Assembly: GCF_001902145.1 (NCBI RefSeq)
Contig: NZ_MRST01000020.1
Location: 124,001 to 188,000, forward strand
DNA: 64,000 bases
Source: Pseudomonas fluorescens
Lineage (GTDB): Bacteria; Pseudomonadota; Gammaproteobacteria; Pseudomonadales; Pseudomonadaceae
Reading direction: 5' to 3'
Shown one piece after another: positions 54,058-64,000 of this stretch. How positions within the stretch are numbered: the stretch's first letter is position 1; each line of letters starts with the position of its first letter. The notes under the pieces are model-generated. The model was not told where the DNA came from. It searched no databases and was given only the letters and a program-made list of their open reading frames with translations. The position numbers were made by a program, and so were the translations under genes.

Positions 54058-56895
54058 TTATGCGTAGCTCTCGATAGAAGGGCACGCACACACCAGGTTG
54101 CGATCGCCAAACACGTTGTCGACCCGGCCAACCGGCGGCCAGTACTTGCCTTCGATCAACGACGCCACTGGGTACACCGCTTGTTCACGGCTGTAGGGGT
54201 GGCTCCATTCGCCCACCAGTTCCGCAGCCGTGTGCGGTGCGTTCTTGAGGGGGTTGTCGTCTTTGTCGAGGGTGCCGTTTTCTACCGCGCGGATCTCTTC
54301 GCGGATGGCGATCATGGCGTCGCAGAAGCGGTCCAGCTCTTCCTTGGATTCACTTTCGGTCGGCTCGATCATCAAGGTGCCGGCCACCGGGAACGACATG
54401 GTCGGCGCATGGAAACCAAAATCGATCAGGCGCTTGGCCACGTCGTCCACGCTGATGCCGCTGCTGTCTTTCAACGGGCGCAGGTCCAGGATGCATTCGT
54501 GGGCCACCAGGCCATTGCTGCCGGTGTACAGCACGGGGTAGTGCTCTTCCAGGCGGCGGGAAATGTAGTTGGCATTCAGGATCGCCAACTGCGACGCGCG
54601 CTTGAGGCCGGCGCCGCCCATCATGCTGATGTACATCCAGGTGATTGGCAAAATGCTCGCGCTGCCAAACGGCGCGGCGCACACCGCGCCTTCCTTGCGT
54701 TCCATGGCTGCGTGGCCTGGCAGGAATGGCGTGAGGTGCGATTTGACGCCAATCGGGCCAACGCCCGGGCCGCCACCGCCGTGGGGAATGCAGAAGGTCT
54801 TGTGCAGGTTCAGGTGGGACACATCGCCGCCGAACTTGCCCGGTGCGCACAGGCCGACCATGGCGTTCATGTTGGCGCCGTCGATGTACACCTGGCCGCC
54901 GTTGTCATGAATGATCCCGCAGATTTCGCGGATACCTTCCTCGAACACGCCGTGGGTGGACGGGTAAGTGATCATCAGTGCGGCGAGGTGCTCGCGGTGT
55001 TCGATGGCCTTGGCGCGCAGGTCTTCGATGTCGACGTTGCCGCGTGCATCGCAAGCGGTGACCACCACGCGCATGCCGGCCATGTTGGCGGTCGCAGGGT
55101 TGGTACCGTGGGCTGACGACGGGATCAGGCAGATGTCGCGACGTTCTTCGCCACGGCTCTGGTGATAGGCACGGATGGCCAAGAGGCCGGCGTACTCACC
55201 CTGGGAACCGGCGTTGGGTTGCAGGGAGATCGCGTCGTAACCGGTCGCTGCACACAGCATGGCTTCCAGTTCGCTGGTCAGTTGCTGGTAGCCGGCGCTT
55301 TGCGCGGCGGGGGCGAACGGGTGCAGGGCACCGAATTCGGCCCAGGTCACCGGGATCATTTCGCTGGCGGCGTTGAGCTTCATGGTGCACGAGCCCAGCG
55401 GGATCATGGTGCGGTCCAGGGCCAGGTCCTTGTCGGCCAGCTTGCGCAGGTAGCGCATCAGCTCGGTTTCCGAGTGATAACGGTTGAACACCGGGTGGCT
55501 GAGGATCGGCGACTGACGCAGCAATGCGCTCGGCAGGGTGCTTTCGGTTGCAGCAAAGGCTGGCAGGTTTTTGCCGTCGGCGAAGATGGCCCACAAGGCT
55601 TGGATATCGGCTTGGGTGGTGGTTTCGTCGACCGACAGGCCAACGCGCTCGCCATCCACCACGCGCAAGTTGATGCGCTGGGCGCGGGCCTTGTCGTGCA
55701 GGGCTGCGGTGTGGGCGCCGGTGTGGATTGTCAGGGTGTCGAAGAAGTGTTGCTGCTCGACTTTCAAGCCCAGGGCCGTCAAGCCCTTGGCCAGGATCGC
55801 GGTCAGCTGGTGAATGCGCTGGGCGATCTGGGTCAGGCCCTTGGGGCCGTGATACACGGCGTACATGCTGGCGATGTTGGCCAGCAGCACTTGAGCGGTG
55901 CAGATATTGCTGGTGGCTTTCTCGCGGCGGATATGTTGCTCGCGGGTTTGCATGGCCAGGCGCAGGGCCGGCTTGCCGAAGCGGTCTACCGACACACCGA
56001 CCAGACGGCCTGGCATGTCGCGCTTGAACGCATCCTTGGTGGAGAAGTACGCGGCGTGCGGGCCACCGAAGCCCAGTGGCACGCCAAAGCGTTGTGCGCT
56101 GCCAATGGCGACGTCGGCGCCGAATTCGCCCGGCGGCGTCAGCAGGGTCAGGGCCAGCAGGTCGGCGGCCACGGCGACCAGTGCGTTGGCGGCGTGGAAG
56201 CGCTCGGTCAGTTCGCGGTAGTCGAACACGTCGCCGTTGCTGGCCGGGTATTGCAGCAGGGCGCCGAAGAACGGGCTGACGTCGGTCAGTTCGCGCTCAT
56301 CGCCCACCACCACATCGATGCCCAGTGGTTCGGCGCGGGTGCGCAGGACGTCTAGGGTTTGTGGGTGGCTATGCACCGAAGCGAAGAACGCGTGGCTGCT
56401 TTTGTTCTTGCTCAGGCGCTTGCAGAAGGTCATGGCTTCGGCGGCAGCGGTGGCTTCGTCGAGCAAGGAGGCGTTGGCGATCGGCAGGCCGGTGAGGTCG
56501 CTGATCAGGGTCTGGAAATTCAGCAGGGCTTCCAGGCGGCCTTGGGAAATCTCGGGTTGATATGGCGTGTAGGCGGTGTACCAAGCCGGGTTTTCCAGCA
56601 GGTTGCGCAGGATCGGCGACGGCGTATGGCAGTTGTAGTAGCCCTGGCCGATGTAGGTCTTGAACAGTTGGTTCTGGCTGGCGATGGCCTTGATCTTGGC
56701 CAGGGCCTCGGCTTCGCTCAGGCCGTCTTCCAGGCCAAGCACGCTGGTGCCCTTGATGCTTTCGGGGATGACGCTTGCGCTCAGGGCTTCGAGGGAATCA
56801 AACCCCAGGCTGGCGAGCATTTGCTGCTCATCTTCCTGGCGCGGGCCGATGTGGCGGGCGATGAATTCGTTGGCGGTGGTCAGATTAACGGTCAT
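54058..56895 (-). CDS. gcvP: Glycine dehydrogenase (decarboxylating), P protein
   Basis: The 945-residue enzyme decarboxylates glycine and passes the aminomethyl group to lipoyl-GcvH. The N-terminal half contains [18 protein letters not shown]; the PLP-binding lysine lies in [20 protein letters not shown]. Other blocks are [18 protein letters not shown] and [21 protein letters not shown]. The start is 10 bp after the gcvH stop, so the two are co-transcribed. Confidence 0.97.
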   Translation of the reverse strand: MTVNLTTANEFIARHIGPRQEDEQQMLASLGFDSLEALSASVIPESIKGTSVLGLEDGLSEAEALAKIKAIASQNQLFKTYIGQGYYNCHTPSPILRNLLENPAWYTAYTPYQPEISQGRLEALLNFQTLISDLTGLPIANASLLDEATAAAEAMTFCKRLSKNKSSHAFFASVHSHPQTLDVLRTRAEPLGIDVVVGDERELTDVSPFFGALLQYPASNGDVFDYRELTERFHAANALVAVAADLLALTLLTPPGEFGADVAIGSAQRFGVPLGFGGPHAAYFSTKDAFKRDMPGRLVGVSVDRFGKPALRLAMQTREQHIRREKATSNICTAQVLLANIASMYAVYHGPKGLTQIAQRIHQLTAILAKGLTALGLKVEQQHFFDTLTIHTGAHTAALHDKARAQRINLRVVDGERVGLSVDETTTQADIQALWAIFADGKNLPAFAATESTLPSALLRQSPILSHPVFNRYHSETELMRYLRKLADKDLALDRTMIPLGSCTMKLNAASEMIPVTWAEFGALHPFAPAAQSAGYQQLTSELEAMLCAATGYDAISLQPNAGSQGEYAGLLAIRAYHQSRGEERRDICLIPSSAHGTNPATANMAGMRVVVTACDARGNVDIEDLRAKAIEHREHLAALMITYPSTHGVFEEGIREICGIIHDNGGQVYIDGANMNAMVGLCAPGKFGGDVSHLNLHKTFCIPHGGGGPGVGPIGVKSHLTPFLPGHAAMERKEGAVCAAPFGSASILPITWMYISMMGGAGLKRASQLAILNANYISRRLEEHYPVLYTGSNGLVAHECILDLRPLKDSSGISVDDVAKRLIDFGFHAPTMSFPVAGTLMIEPTESESKEELDRFCDAMIAIREEIRAVENGTLDKDDNPLKNAPHTAAELVGEWSHPYSREQAVYPVASLIEGKYWPPVGRVDNVFGDRNLVCACPSIESYA

Positions 56896-56905
56896 GGCGC
56901 GCTCC

Positions 56906-57289
56906 TCAAGCTTCAGCGTTGGCTTTGATCAGACGGTCGTACGCATCCTGATCCAACAGCTTAGCCACTGCACTGGCATCGGTTGGTTTAAAGCGGAAGA
57001 ACCAGCCTTCGCCCATCGGGTCTTCGTTGACCAGTTCCGGGCTGCCATCGAGCTTGTCGTTGACTTCCAGCACTTCGCCGTCCAGCGGCATGTACACACC
57101 GCTGGCAGCTTTTACCGATTCCACGGTGGAGGCTTCGGCGCCCTTGGTATAAGCCTGCAACTCCGGCAGTTGCACGAAAACCACGTCACCCAGCGCGTTT
57201 TGCGCAAAAGCGGTGATACCCACGGTGACGCTGCCATCGGCTTCGGCGCGCAGCCATTCGTGATCTTCAGTGAAACGCAACTCGCTCAT
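56906..57289 (-). CDS. gcvH: Glycine cleavage system H protein
   Basis: The 127-residue lipoyl carrier has the modified lysine in [20 protein letters not shown]. Family blocks are [12 protein letters not shown] and [17 protein letters not shown]. It carries the aminomethyl intermediate between P, T and L proteins; the L protein (lipoamide dehydrogenase) is not in this window. It is first in the operon, directly after the sigma-54 promoter region. Confidence 0.97.
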   Translation of the reverse strand: MSELRFTEDHEWLRAEADGSVTVGITAFAQNALGDVVFVQLPELQAYTKGAEASTVESVKAASGVYMPLDGEVLEVNDKLDGSPELVNEDPMGEGWFFRFKPTDASAVAKLLDQDAYDRLIKANAEA

Positions 57290-57348
57290 GGAAACTCCTC
57301 AGGGCCAGAATCGTCTGGTGGACGGGATTGGAATAATGAGGAGTTGCT

Positions 57349-57366
57349 TAGCAATATCGCGGCCAA
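57349..57366 (-). promoter_or_regulatory. Sigma-54 promoter of the gcv operon
   Basis: On the minus strand the sequence reads TTGGCCGCGATATTGCTA. GG and GC are exactly 10 bp apart, matching the -24/-12 consensus (TGGCAC-N5-TTGCW). It is about 60 bp upstream of gcvH; transcription would start near 57339. Confidence 0.8.
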
Positions 57367-57429
57367 GGTTATTAATTCGTTATAGATCAACGATTTAAGA
57401 GTTGTGGTAAGGGCGGGGATGTATTTGAC

Positions 57430-57447
57430 TGTAGCGATTTCGCTACA
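57430..57447. promoter_or_regulatory. GcsR operator site 1
   Basis: The perfect 18-bp inverted repeat TGTAGCGATTTCGCTACA matches the TyrR/GcsR-type pattern (TGTA-N10-TACA). It lies about 80 bp from the other two copies, between gcsR and the sigma-54 promoter. Confidence 0.75.
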
Positions 57448-57510
57448 GTCGGGTGCGTAAAAAAAAGCCTATGTGGATCAAAGCCTTGCATGGCACGCAA
57501 AAAACAGGGC

Positions 57511-57547
57511 TGTAGCGATATCGTTACGCTGTAGCGCTTTCAGTACA
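57511..57547. promoter_or_regulatory. GcsR operator sites 2 and 3 (tandem)
   Basis: TGTAGCGATATCGTTACG (57511-57528) and TGTAGCGCTTTCAGTACA (57530-57547) start 19 bp apart, like the tandem GcsR sites described upstream of gcvH2 in P. aeruginosa. They are imperfect compared with site 1. Confidence 0.7.
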
Positions 57548-57584
57548 CTGAATGTCGTTCTCAGACCAAATCTGGGTTTCGCCC

Positions 57585-57688
57585 ACTGTAGGAGCGAGCT
57601 TGCTCGCGAAGATCGCCAACGATGACGCGGGAAGCCTGGATGAACCTAGCGCCCTCGGATTTTTCGCGAGCAAGCTCGCTCCTACAGT
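57585..57688. repeat. REPIN (family A) between gcsR and the gcv operators
   Basis: Arms ACTGTAGGAGCGAGCTTGCT and complement, with a central loop. It is 15 bp after the gcsR stop, so it could serve as a transcript-end hairpin as well as spacing the regulator from its target promoter. Confidence 0.92.
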
Positions 57689-57702
57689 GGATAGAACATG
57701 GC

Positions 57703-59211
57703 TCAAGGCTTGTTGGGTATGCCGTATTTGCGCAGGCGATGGGCGATAGCCGTGTGGGAGGTTTGCAGCCGGCTGGCCAGTTGGCGGGTCGAGGGGTAGC
57801 GGCTGTAGAGGCTTTCCAGCAGGCTGCGCTCGAAGTCTTCCACGGCCTGTTCCAGGCTGTCGACTTCACCATCGCTCTGGCGCGCCACGGAGGTGCCGGC
57901 GATGTCCAGGTCGCCGATGTCCACCAGGCTGCTTTCGCAGATGGCGGCGGCGCGGAAGATCACGTTTTGCAACTGCCGCACGTTGCCCGGCCAGTGGTTG
58001 CCGAGCAGGGCTGGGTAGGTGCCGGGCGCCAGGCGGCAGACCGGGCGCTGGATCTGCGCGCAGGCTTGCTGCATGAAGTAGCGCGCCAGCAGCAGGATGT
58101 CCTGGCCGCGTTCGCGCAAGGGCGGCACGGCGACGTTGAGCACGTTGAGGCGGTAAAACAGGTCTTCGCGAAAGGTGCCTTCGCTGACCATCTTTTCCAG
58201 GTCGCGGTGGGTGGCACTGAGGATGCGCACATTGACCTTCACTTCGCGGTCACCGCCCACGCGGCGAAAGCTGCCGTCATTGAGAAAACGCAGCAGCTTG
58301 GCTTGCAGGTACGGCGACATCTCACCGATCTCATCGAGGAACACCGTGCCCTGGTTGGCCAGCTCCATCAGCCCTGGTTTGCCACCGCGTTGCGCGCCGG
58401 TAAAGGCGCCAGGGGCATAGCCGAACAATTCACTTTCGGCGAGATTTTCCGGCAGTGCCGCGCAGTTCAGTGCCAGAAACGGCGCACTGTGACGCGCACT
58501 GATGGCGTGGCAGGCGCGGGCCACCAGCTCTTTGCCGGTACCGGTTTCGCCCTGGATCAGCAGCGGTGCATCTAGCGCCGCCACCCGTTGCGCCCGCGCC
58601 TTGAGCGTGCGGATCGCCGGGGACTCGCCCAGCAGCGCATCAAACCCTTCGGCGTGGTCATGGTGCAGCGCCGACAGTTGTTCGCCGATGCGGTTGGGCT
58701 GGTAGAGGGTGAGCAGGGCGCCGGCGTCGGTGATCGGCGTGGCGCCCAGCAGCAGGGTCTGGCCGTTGACGCTGATCTCGCGCAACGGCAATCGAAAGCC
58801 CTGCTCCAGCAGGGTCTCCAGCAAGGCCGGATCATCGAACAGCTCGGCGATGCTTTCCCCGGCCGGTTCGCGCCCGTACAAGGCGATCAACGCCGGGTTG
58901 GCCAGCAGGATCTTGCCCGCGCTGTCCAGAGCCAGTACCGGGTCGGTCATGGCCGCCAGCAGGGCGTCGAGTTGCAAATGGCGGCGCTGGCCCGGAAGGA
59001 TGTCGACCACCTTCACCGCTTGCACGCCGTGCACGCTGAACAACGCGTCGCGCAGTTCTTCGAGCACCTCGGCGCTGAGGGTCGGCGCATCGATATAGAC
59101 ATTGGGCGGCACCATCTCCACCGCATCCAGATTGAGATTGCGCCCACCGAGCAAGGCCAGGACTTCCTGGGTGATGCCGACGCGGTCGATGAAGCTGACG
59201 TGGATACGCAT
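57703..59211 (-). CDS. gcsR: Sigma-54-dependent glycine-responsive regulator GcsR (TyrR-like)
   Basis: The 502-residue activator starts at the internal ATG at 59211 ([12 protein letters not shown]), the family start. An N-terminal ACT domain (about 1-75) and a PAS domain (about 80-185) precede the AAA+ domain (about 200-430), with Walker A GETGTGKE (221-228) and the sigma-54 contact loop GAFTGA (268-273). The C-terminal TyrR-type helix-turn-helix (about 455-500, [25 protein letters not shown]) completes it. Position next to gcvH with matching operators points to GcsR rather than the related PhhR. Confidence 0.9.
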   Translation of the reverse strand: MRIHVSFIDRVGITQEVLALLGGRNLNLDAVEMVPPNVYIDAPTLSAEVLEELRDALFSVHGVQAVKVVDILPGQRRHLQLDALLAAMTDPVLALDSAGKILLANPALIALYGREPAGESIAELFDDPALLETLLEQGFRLPLREISVNGQTLLLGATPITDAGALLTLYQPNRIGEQLSALHHDHAEGFDALLGESPAIRTLKARAQRVAALDAPLLIQGETGTGKELVARACHAISARHSAPFLALNCAALPENLAESELFGYAPGAFTGAQRGGKPGLMELANQGTVFLDEIGEMSPYLQAKLLRFLNDGSFRRVGGDREVKVNVRILSATHRDLEKMVSEGTFREDLFYRLNVLNVAVPPLRERGQDILLLARYFMQQACAQIQRPVCRLAPGTYPALLGNHWPGNVRQLQNVIFRAAAICESSLVDIGDLDIAGTSVARQSDGEVDSLEQAVEDFERSLLESLYSRYPSTRQLASRLQTSHTAIAHRLRKYGIPNKP

Positions 59212-59276
59212 GGGGCGGTTGGCAATTCTGAAGAGCAGAGGCGGCAAGTATGCCTTGGAGCGAGTGGAGATCAAAA

Positions 59277-59365
59277 TGTGGGAGCGGGCTTGCTCGCGAA
59301 TGCGGTGGGTCAGTCAGCTGATTATTGACTGATCCACCGCATTCGCGAGCAAGCCCGCTCCCACA
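59277..59365. repeat. REPIN (family B) upstream of gcsR
   Basis: Arms TGTGGGAGCGGGCTTGCTCG and GAGCAAGCCCGCTCCCACA. The loop itself contains a second inverted repeat (GCGGTGGGTCAGTCA / TGACTGATCCACCGC), so it is a long, almost fully paired hairpin. Confidence 0.93.
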
Positions 59366-59382
59366 GGGGATTTGCGGTGTTT

Positions 59383-59745
59383 TTACTCCAGGTGTTCGGG
59401 TTTGACTGGGTCGCCGGACTTCATGTCCAACTGCTTGCGCACATCCTCAAACATCAGATCGTAATGCTTGTGCTGTGAACCGACGCTGCTATGAGCCTTG
59501 GGAATGCCGTATTTTTCGACAATCTTGGTCACATTGCTGGCGAAGTTGTAGGCCTGGTCCTTGGGCAGGAAGAAGGTTTCCTTCATGTCCTTGCCCTGGA
59601 TGCTGCCATGCAGGGTGAACTGCATGCCTTTGCCTTCGCGGTCATCCGTGACAACTTCATAGTCCAGGCGCAGGTCGTAGCTGACATCGTCCTTGTTCAG
59701 CGCGTGTCGCTCGATATGCAAGTGACCGGGTTCAAAGGTAGCCAT
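59383..59745 (-). CDS. DUF5064 family protein
   Basis: This 120-residue small cytoplasmic protein has no signal or membrane segment. It starts MATFEPGHLHIERHALN and contains the conserved LDYEVVTDDREGKGMQFTLHGSIQGK and ETFFLPKDQAYNFASNVTKI blocks that I recall from the Pseudomonas DUF5064 family. It lies between gcsR and arcC, 18 bp from the arcC end. That suggests it is the last gene of the arc transcript. The function is unknown. Confidence 0.75.
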   Translation of the reverse strand: MATFEPGHLHIERHALNKDDVSYDLRLDYEVVTDDREGKGMQFTLHGSIQGKDMKETFFLPKDQAYNFASNVTKIVEKYGIPKAHSSVGSQHKHYDLMFEDVRKQLDMKSGDPVKPEHLE

Positions 59746-59763
59746 AGGCGATTCTCCTCAACT

Positions 59764-60693
59764 TCACAGGTAGGTGATGCCAGGTTTGGCCGTGCTGATG
59801 CGCGTGCCGGCGCTGCCCTGGACGATGGCTTCGATGTCCGAGAGTGAACCGATCACGGCGGTTTTGCCAGTCTGGCGGGCGAACTCGCAGGCGGCCTGTA
59901 CCTTGGGGCCCATGGAGCCGGCGGCGAAGCCGAGTTTCTCCATATCGTCAGGGTGGGCCTGGCCGATGGCCTGCTGGGTGGGCTTGCCGAAGTCGATAAA
60001 GGCGGCGTTGACGTCGGTGGCGATGACCAGCAAATCGGCCTCCAGTTGCGTGGCCAGCAAGGAGGAACACAGGTCTTTGTCGATCACGGCTTCAATGCCG
60101 CGCAGCTTGCCGTCTTCGCCATACATGGTGGGGATGCCGCCGCCACCGGCGCAGATCACGATGGCTTTTTTCTCCAACAGCCATTTGATCGGGCGAATTT
60201 CAAAGATGCGTTTGGGGCGCGGGCTGGCCACTACGCGGCGGTATTTGTCGCCGTCGGGCGCGATGGTCCAACCTTTCTCGGCGGCGAGTTTCTCGGCTTC
60301 GGCTTTGGCATATACCGGGCCGATGGGCTTGGTAGGGGTCTGGAAGGCCGGGTCCTTGGCATCCACTTCCACCTGGGTGAGCAAGGTGGCGAACGGCACT
60401 TCAAAGTCCAGCAGGTTGCCCAGTTCCTGTTCGATGATGTAGCCGATCATGCCTTCGGTCTCGGCACCGAGCACGTCCAAGGGGTAGGGCGAAACACTGG
60501 TGTAGGCCGCCGCCTGCAATGACAGCAGGCCCACTTGCGGGCCATTGCCATGGGCGATCACCAGCTCGTTGCCGGGGTGGATCTTGGCGATCTGTTCGGT
60601 GGCGATACGGATATTGGCCCGTTGATTGTCCGCGGTCATGGGTTCACCACGACGCAGGAGGGCGTTGCCGCCCAGGGCTACGACGATGCGCAT
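59764..60693 (-). CDS. arcC: Carbamate kinase ArcC
   Basis: The 309-residue enzyme makes ATP from carbamoyl phosphate and ADP, the ATP-yielding step of the arginine deiminase pathway. Amino-acid-kinase signatures are [26 protein letters not shown] and [11 protein letters not shown]. It is third in arcDABC and follows arcB after a REPIN-filled gap. Confidence 0.96.
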   Translation of the reverse strand: MRIVVALGGNALLRRGEPMTADNQRANIRIATEQIAKIHPGNELVIAHGNGPQVGLLSLQAAAYTSVSPYPLDVLGAETEGMIGYIIEQELGNLLDFEVPFATLLTQVEVDAKDPAFQTPTKPIGPVYAKAEAEKLAAEKGWTIAPDGDKYRRVVASPRPKRIFEIRPIKWLLEKKAIVICAGGGGIPTMYGEDGKLRGIEAVIDKDLCSSLLATQLEADLLVIATDVNAAFIDFGKPTQQAIGQAHPDDMEKLGFAAGSMGPKVQAACEFARQTGKTAVIGSLSDIEAIVQGSAGTRISTAKPGITYL

Positions 60694-60723
60694 AATGCAA
60701 TCCTTCTAGAGCTCGCAATCCTG

Positions 60724-60823
60724 TGTAGGAGCGAGCTTGCTCGCGAAGGCGGTCAACGATAGCGCGCCCTTTCTGGATGAACGCGGTGCCCTTGAGTTTT
60801 TCGCGAGCAAGCTCGCTCCTACA
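60724..60823. repeat. REPIN (family A) between arcB and arcC
   Basis: Arms TGTAGGAGCGAGCTTGCTCG and complement with a central loop. It lies inside the arc operon, so its RNA hairpin would sit between the two coding regions and could affect mRNA processing. Confidence 0.93.
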
Positions 60824-60841
60824 GTGGGATCGCGGCAGGGT

Positions 60842-61852
60842 TTAGATGTCTGCCAACGCCGACACCAGGATCGCCTTGATGGTATGCATGCGGTTTTCCG
60901 CCTGCTCAAAGGCGATGTTGGCCGGCGACTCGAACACCTCTTCGGTCACTTCCACGCCATTGGCCAGGTGCGGATAGCGCGCCGCGATGTCCTTGCCGAC
61001 TTTGGTTTCACTGTTGTGGAACGCCGGCAGGCAATGCATGAATTTCACCCGAGGGTTGCCCGAGGCTTTCATCATCTTGGCGTTGACCTGGTACGGCAGC
61101 AGTTGCTCGATGCGCTCGTCCCACGCTTCCACCGGTTCGCCCATGGACACCCAGATATCGGTGTGGATGAAGTCCACGCCCTTCACGGCCTCTGCAGGGT
61201 CTTCGGTGATGGTGATGCGTGCACCGCTTTCCTCGGCAAAGGCCTGGCATTGCTTGATGAAATCTTCATGGGGCCACAGCGCTTTCGGCGCGCCGATGCG
61301 CACGTCCATGCCGAGCTTGGCGCCGATCATCAGCAGCGAGTTGCCCATGTTGTAACGGGCGTCCCCGAGGTAGGCGTAGCTGATGTCATGCAGCGGCTTG
61401 TCGCTGTGTTCGCGCATGGTCAAGGTGTCGGCGATCATCTGGGTCGGGTGGAATTCGGCGGTGAGGCCGTTGAACACCGGCACACCGGCAAACTTGGCCA
61501 GCTCTTCGACGATTTCCTGCTCAAAACCACGGTACTCGATGGCATCGAACATCCTGCCCAACACGCGGGCGGTGTCTTTCATGCTTTCTTTGTGGCCGAT
61601 CTGCGACGACACCGGGTCGATGTAGGTAACGTGGGCGCCCTGGTCATGGGCCGCGACTTCGAAGGCACAGCGAGTGCGGGTCGAGGTTTTTTCGAAGATC
61701 AGCGCGATGTTTTTGCCCAGCAGGTGCGGGCGCTCGGTGCCGGTGTATTTGGCGCGTTTGAGGTCGCGGGACAGGTCCAGCAGGTAATGCAGCTCGCGGG
61801 TAGTGTGGTGCATCAGCGACAGCAGGCTGCGGTTGCGCATATTGAAAGCCAT
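60842..61852 (-). CDS. arcB: Catabolic ornithine carbamoyltransferase ArcB
   Basis: The 336-residue enzyme phosphorolyses citrulline to ornithine and carbamoyl phosphate. The carbamoyl-phosphate motif [11 protein letters not shown] and the ornithine motif HCLPAFH are present, as is GHKES, together with [13 protein letters not shown]. Between arcA (12 bp upstream) and arcC. The catabolic assignment rests on the operon. Confidence 0.96.
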   Translation of the reverse strand: MAFNMRNRSLLSLMHHTTRELHYLLDLSRDLKRAKYTGTERPHLLGKNIALIFEKTSTRTRCAFEVAAHDQGAHVTYIDPVSSQIGHKESMKDTARVLGRMFDAIEYRGFEQEIVEELAKFAGVPVFNGLTAEFHPTQMIADTLTMREHSDKPLHDISYAYLGDARYNMGNSLLMIGAKLGMDVRIGAPKALWPHEDFIKQCQAFAEESGARITITEDPAEAVKGVDFIHTDIWVSMGEPVEAWDERIEQLLPYQVNAKMMKASGNPRVKFMHCLPAFHNSETKVGKDIAARYPHLANGVEVTEEVFESPANIAFEQAENRMHTIKAILVSALADI

Positions 61853-61864
61853 GATGGAATCTCC

Positions 61865-63121
61865 TTAATAGTCGATAGGGTCGCGGATGATCGGGCAGGT
61901 CATGCAGTGGCCGCCGCCACGGCCACGGCCGAGTTCACCGGCGCTGATGGTGATGACTTCCACACCGGCCTTGCGCAGCAGGGTGTTGGTGTAGGTGTTG
62001 CGGTCGTAGCCAATCACCACGCCCGGTTCCACGGCCACCACGTTGTTGCCGTCATCCCATTGCTCGCGTTCGGCGGCGAAGCTGTTGCCGCCGGTCTCCA
62101 CGACACGTAGCGCCTTGAGGTTGAGCGCTGCAGCCACGGTTTCGAGGAAGTTGGTTTTCTCGCGCTGGATGTCGATGCCGTGGGGCTTGCTCTCATCAGG
62201 GCGCAGGGTGAAGGGCACGATCTGGTTGACCACTTCGGGGAAAACGGTGACCAGGTCGCGGTCGCAGAAGCTGAACACGGTGTCCAGGTGCATCGCGGCG
62301 CGGGATTTGGGCAGGCCGGCAACGATGACGCGTTCCACGGCTTTGTTCTGGAACAGGTTGCGCGCCAGTTGGCCGATGGCCTGGTGGGACGAGCGTTCGC
62401 CCATGCCGATCAACACCACACCGTTGCCAATCGGCATCACGTCGCCGCCTTCCAGCGTCGCGGCGCCATGTTCCTGGTCGGGGTCGCCGTACCAGATCTG
62501 GAAGTCCGCGTTGGTGAACTCAGGGTGGAATTTATAGATGGCGCTGGTCAGCAGGGTTTCCTGGCGGCGCGCCGGCCAGTACATCGGGTTGAGCGTCACG
62601 CCGCCGTAGATCCAGCAAGTGGTGTCGCGGGTGAACTGGGTGTTGGGCAGCGGCGGCAGAATGAAACTGGCGTGGCCGAGAAAATCGCGGAACATCTCGA
62701 TGGTCTTGCCACCGAAGCTGCTCGGCAGGTCGTCGGCAGACACGCCGCCAATCAGGTACTCGCTGATTTTGCGCGGCTCCAGGCTGCGCAGCCACGAGCC
62801 GACTTCATCGACCAGGCCCAGGCCTACCGTGTTGGCGGTGATCTTGCGTTCCAGAATCCAGTCCAGCGCTTCGGGGTTGGCGACGATGTCGGTGAGCAGG
62901 TTGTGCATTTCCAGCACATCAATGTCCCGCTCGCGCATCTTGGTCACGAAGTCGAAGTGGTCGCGCTTGGCCTGGGCCACCCACAGCACGTCATCGAACA
63001 GCAGCTCGTCGCAGTTGTTGGGGGTCAGCCGCTGGTGGGCCAAACCTGGGGAGCACACCATGACTTTGCGCAGTTTGCCGGCTTCGGAATGTACGCCGTA
63101 CTTCACTTTTTCCGTGGTCAT
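61865..63121 (-). CDS. arcA: Arginine deiminase ArcA
   Basis: The 418-residue enzyme converts arginine to citrulline and ammonia. I start at the internal ATG at 63121 ([17 protein letters not shown]), the normal length. The catalytic Cys is in [16 protein letters not shown] near residue 406, with the His/Asp core in EGGDVMPIG and HLDTVFSF. The upstream gene arcD is 25 bp away, so the genes form arcDABC. The operon promoter (usually Anr/ArgR-controlled) is outside this window. Confidence 0.97.
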   Translation of the reverse strand: MTTEKVKYGVHSEAGKLRKVMVCSPGLAHQRLTPNNCDELLFDDVLWVAQAKRDHFDFVTKMRERDIDVLEMHNLLTDIVANPEALDWILERKITANTVGLGLVDEVGSWLRSLEPRKISEYLIGGVSADDLPSSFGGKTIEMFRDFLGHASFILPPLPNTQFTRDTTCWIYGGVTLNPMYWPARRQETLLTSAIYKFHPEFTNADFQIWYGDPDQEHGAATLEGGDVMPIGNGVVLIGMGERSSHQAIGQLARNLFQNKAVERVIVAGLPKSRAAMHLDTVFSFCDRDLVTVFPEVVNQIVPFTLRPDESKPHGIDIQREKTNFLETVAAALNLKALRVVETGGNSFAAEREQWDDGNNVVAVEPGVVIGYDRNTYTNTLLRKAGVEVITISAGELGRGRGGGHCMTCPIIRDPIDY

Positions 63122-63145
63122 TACAGATCCTCCAGTGAACAACAA

Positions 63146-64000
63146 TTACAGGGTCAGGAAGCCGTCGTAGAGCCCATAGGCCGCCACCAGGGCGCCAATG
63201 ACCACGGCGGCGAAAATCAGCTTCTCGACGGGGGTGAAAATCGGTTTGCCCAGTTCACGCTTGGCCTTGGCGAACAGGATCGCGCCGGGGGCGTAGAGCA
63301 GGGCGGAGAGCAGCAGGTATTTGGTGCCGCCGGCATACAGCAGCCAGATCGCATAGATCAGGGCGATGGCGCCGATGAACAGGTCTTTCCTGCGCTCTTT
63401 GAGGGCGTTCTCGTAGGTCTCGCCGCGCACCGCCAGCAGCAGGGCATAGGCCGCCGACCACAGGTAAGGCACCAGGATCATCGAGGTGGCGAGGTAGATC
63501 AGTGACAGGTAGGTGCTGGCGGAAAACAGCGTGATCACCAGGAATATCTGCACCATTGCGTTGGTCAGCCACAGGGCGTTGACCGGCACGTGGTTGGCGT
63601 TCTCCTTGCGCAGGAACTCCGGCATGGTGTGGTCCTTGGCGGCGGCGAACATGATCTCCGCACACAACAGCACCCAGGACAGCAGCGCGCCGAGCAGGGA
63701 AATGATCAAGCCCACGCTGATCAGCACCGCGCCCCAGTGGCCTACGACATGCTCCAGCACGGCGGCCATCGACGGGTTCTGCAGCTTGGCCAGTTCCGGC
63801 TGGGTCATGATCCCCAGGGACAGCACGTTCACCAGCATCAGGAACAGCAAGACGGTGATAAAGCCGATCACGGTGGCCTTGCCCACGTCGCTGCGTTTCT
63901 CGGCGCGGGACGAGAAGATGCTCGCGCCTTCGATGCCGATAAACACCCACACGGTGACCAGCATCATGTTGCGCACCTGGTTCATCACACTGCCCAGGTC
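63146..64000 (-). CDS. arcD: Arginine/ornithine antiporter ArcD (C-terminal part)
   Basis: The reading frame is open to the window end, giving 284 residues of the C-terminal part of an APC-type antiporter of about 480 residues. It exchanges extracellular arginine for intracellular ornithine. Membrane helices are dense (TVWVFIGIEGASIFSSRAEKR, GFITVLLFLMLVNVLSLG, ISLLGALLSWVLLCAEIMFA). The N-terminal half lies beyond position 64000. Confidence 0.9.
   Translation of the reverse strand, partial: DLGSVMNQVRNMMLVTVWVFIGIEGASIFSSRAEKRSDVGKATVIGFITVLLFLMLVNVLSLGIMTQPELAKLQNPSMAAVLEHVVGHWGAVLISVGLIISLLGALLSWVLLCAEIMFAAAKDHTMPEFLRKENANHVPVNALWLTNAMVQIFLVITLFSASTYLSLIYLATSMILVPYLWSAAYALLLAVRGETYENALKERRKDLFIGAIALIYAIWLLYAGGTKYLLLSALLYAPGAILFAKAKRELGKPIFTPVEKLIFAAVVIGALVAAYGLYDGFLTL

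Noticed and set aside
57290..57702. Glycine riboswitch upstream of gcvH
   Set aside because: No recognisable aptamer; the region is explained by sigma-54 promoter, GcsR sites and a REPIN.

Overview
The window is a stretch of a Pseudomonas chromosome, most like the P. fluorescens group. The grounds are high GC content, core-gene order that matches what I recall of the P. aeruginosa oprD-dps-aspS-yebC-ruvCAB-tol/pal-queE block, and many REP/REPIN palindromes of the type abundant in fluorescent pseudomonads. All family assignments come from reading the translated sequence. No database search was possible.

Layout. (1) 1-18.7 kb is conserved core: yajQ, an mscS-type channel, an OprD-family porin, a HIT protein, slyX, a membrane protein with a cold-shock domain, a Dps-like protein, a small RHH-like protein, an FmdB-type zinc ribbon, aspS, yebC/pmpR, ruvC-ruvA-ruvB, ybgC-tolQ-tolR-tolA-tolB-pal-cpoB, queE and tRNA-Lys(UUU). 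(2) 18.7-48.9 kb, between tRNA-Lys and nadA, is an accessory region rich in surface and secretion genes. It starts with a two-partner secretion locus of contact-dependent-inhibition (CDI) type: tpsB, a 3413-residue CdiA-like exoprotein, and an overlapping 74-residue immunity candidate. Next come two overlapping lipoprotein genes and an 867-residue autotransporter. An AraC regulator preceded by an 18-codon leader ORF and a tripartite MFS efflux operon (outer-membrane lipoprotein, membrane-fusion protein, DHA2 transporter) with an SRPBCC gene follow. A second two-partner locus on the minus strand (tpsB2-tpsA2, 1651-residue exoprotein with no visible toxin tip) closes the region. (3) 48.9-64 kb is core metabolism: nadA, an RDD membrane protein, a small cold-shock protein, and the glycine/serine cluster gcvH-gcvP-sdaA-gcvT. 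The enhancer-binding regulator gcsR, a sigma-54 promoter and three operator copies lie at the head of that cluster. A DUF5064-type gene and the arginine deiminase operon arcD(partial)-arcA-arcB-arcC complete the window.

How it fits together. The tol-pal genes maintain the outer membrane, and ruvABC resolve Holliday junctions. AspRS probably also charges tRNA-Asn in Pseudomonas. GcsR senses glycine and drives the cleavage system, with serine deaminated to pyruvate by SdaA. The arc genes make ATP from arginine when oxygen is low. The accessory block is a set of cell-surface weapons and adhesins next to a tRNA gene.

The signals I find most worth following are the CDI-type toxin/immunity tip, the lipoprotein pair next to the autotransporter, the leader ORF apparently coupled to the AraC gene, helically phased TTGTCCCA repeats upstream of the efflux operon, a REPIN inserted inside another REP pair, and a 82-bp MITE-like inverted repeat. 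I saw no CRISPR array, integrase, transposase or phage gene.
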